From NCBI GenBank assembly GCA_016432725.1, contig JACJDG010000003.1, positions 3,224,001-3,288,000 on the forward strand: a stretch of 64,000 nucleotides of DNA, in the 5' to 3' direction. The DNA comes from Streptomyces sp. DHE7-1 (GTDB lineage: Bacteria; Actinomycetota; Actinomycetes; Streptomycetales; Streptomycetaceae). Below, one piece after another: positions 63,467 to 64,000 of the stretch; within the stretch, counting starts at the first letter, position 1, and the number at the start of each line of letters is the position of its first letter. Under the pieces are notes generated by a model that saw only the letters and a list, made by a program, of their open reading frames with translations, ran no database searches and was not told the origin of the DNA. The position numbers were made by a program, and so were the translations under genes.

Positions 63467-64000
63467 GTGACCAGTACCGCGTCCTCCATGGACCTCCGGC
63501 CGGGCCAGGCACCGCACGACCAGCGGCCGACCTGGCAGCAGCGGCTGCGCCGATTCGGGTACGCACCGGCGGGGGACGCGCCCGCGGGCGACGTGCGTGA
63601 CCGGCTGGTTCCGCCGTACAACGAGCCGAGCCCCCGCCTGTGGCAGGTGCTGGGCGTGCCGCCGGTCCTGGCCGAGCGGCTCACCTGCTGGTCGGGCTGG
63701 GGCGGGCCGCTGCTGGTGACGCTGATGGCGGGCCTGATGCGGTTCTGGCACCTGGGCAGCCCGCGTGCGGTGATATTCGACGAGACGTACTACGCCAAGG
63801 ACGCCTGGGCGCTCGTCCACCGGGGTTTCGAGGTCAACTGGGACAAGAACGCCAACGACGCGGTGCTCCAGACGCACGGGCATCTCGCGATCCCCACGGA
63901 CGCGGCGTACGTCGTCCACCCGCCGGTGGGCAAGTACGTCATCGGCCTGGGCGAGCTGGTGTTCGGGTTCGACCCGTTCGGCTGGCGGTTCATGACGGCC
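63467..64000 (+). CDS. pmt: Protein O-mannosyltransferase (Pmt), N-terminal part, continues beyond window
   Basis: 178 codons seen. After a ~75-residue cytoplasmic part comes the first TM and the GT39 active-site region RAVIFDETYYAKDAW with the conserved Asp-Glu. In actinomycetes Pmt transfers mannose from polyprenyl-phosphate-mannose to exported proteins. GTG 63467 gives the standard N-terminus; divergent from rsmI. Confidence 0.9.
   Translation, partial: MTSTASSMDLRPGQAPHDQRPTWQQRLRRFGYAPAGDAPAGDVRDRLVPPYNEPSPRLWQVLGVPPVLAERLTCWSGWGGPLLVTLMAGLMRFWHLGSPRAVIFDETYYAKDAWALVHRGFEVNWDKNANDAVLQTHGHLAIPTDAAYVVHPPVGKYVIGLGELVFGFDPFGWRFMTA

Overview
The window is a very GC-rich chromosome segment of an actinomycete, almost certainly a Streptomyces. 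The evidence is codon use with G/C in third positions, GTG starts, ATGA/GTGA stop-start overlaps, an LAXTG sortase signal, an RpfB-like muralytic protein, and the housekeeping series glmU-prs-rplY-pth and ispE-rsmA-rpfB-tatD-rsmI-pmt. From memory (not searched) this order resembles the core chromosome around mfd and the gal operon in S. coelicolor.

Layout. 1-7.2 kb: end of a Ser/Thr protein kinase with two small membrane proteins, an HTH/N6-methylase/specificity fusion, a repeated-domain exported protein, a lipoprotein, a GNAT protein and an HNH lipoprotein. 7.2-17 kb: mfd, a MacB/FtsX-type ABC exporter, and a DUF485 + sodium:solute symporter pair. 17-25 kb: a coiled-coil DivIVA-like protein, then a divergent deaminase/SUKH locus (two predicted deaminase-fold proteins with three SUKH proteins) and an orphan sensor kinase. 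25-31 kb: an HTH/LAGLIDADG-like protein beside tRNA-Gln(TTG), then glmU, prs, rplY and pth. 31-39 kb: an LAETG surface protein, ppc, an acyl desaturase with its TetR regulator, tam/VOC with a divergent MarR, and a response regulator. 40-44 kb: a four-gene, lower-GC operon with a WXG100-like and a DUF6571-like protein. 44-50 kb: cbiZ, galTEK and a divergent symporter. 50-57 kb: a response regulator, two paralogous PGYGYP/beta-propeller membrane proteins and an ABC-F ATPase. 57.5-64 kb: ispE, rsmA, rpfB, tatD, rsmI and the start of pmt.

Reading caveat. About 30 genes, including essential or highly conserved ones (mfd, rsmA, galT, rsmI, tatD), are broken by single-base losses. Each one I examined is repaired by adding one base to a G or C run. 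I read these as homopolymer errors in the assembly, not biology. The genes are annotated at full length with the break noted; stated lengths assume the repair.

Most interesting features: the deaminase/SUKH locus; two copies of a ~180-bp palindromic element whose arms differ between copies but still pair within each copy, one of them supplying the stop codons of both converging genes; a short palindromic repeat lying inside three coding regions; and several clear operator-like sites (methylase promoter, desaturase promoter, gal divergent promoter, MarR promoter).
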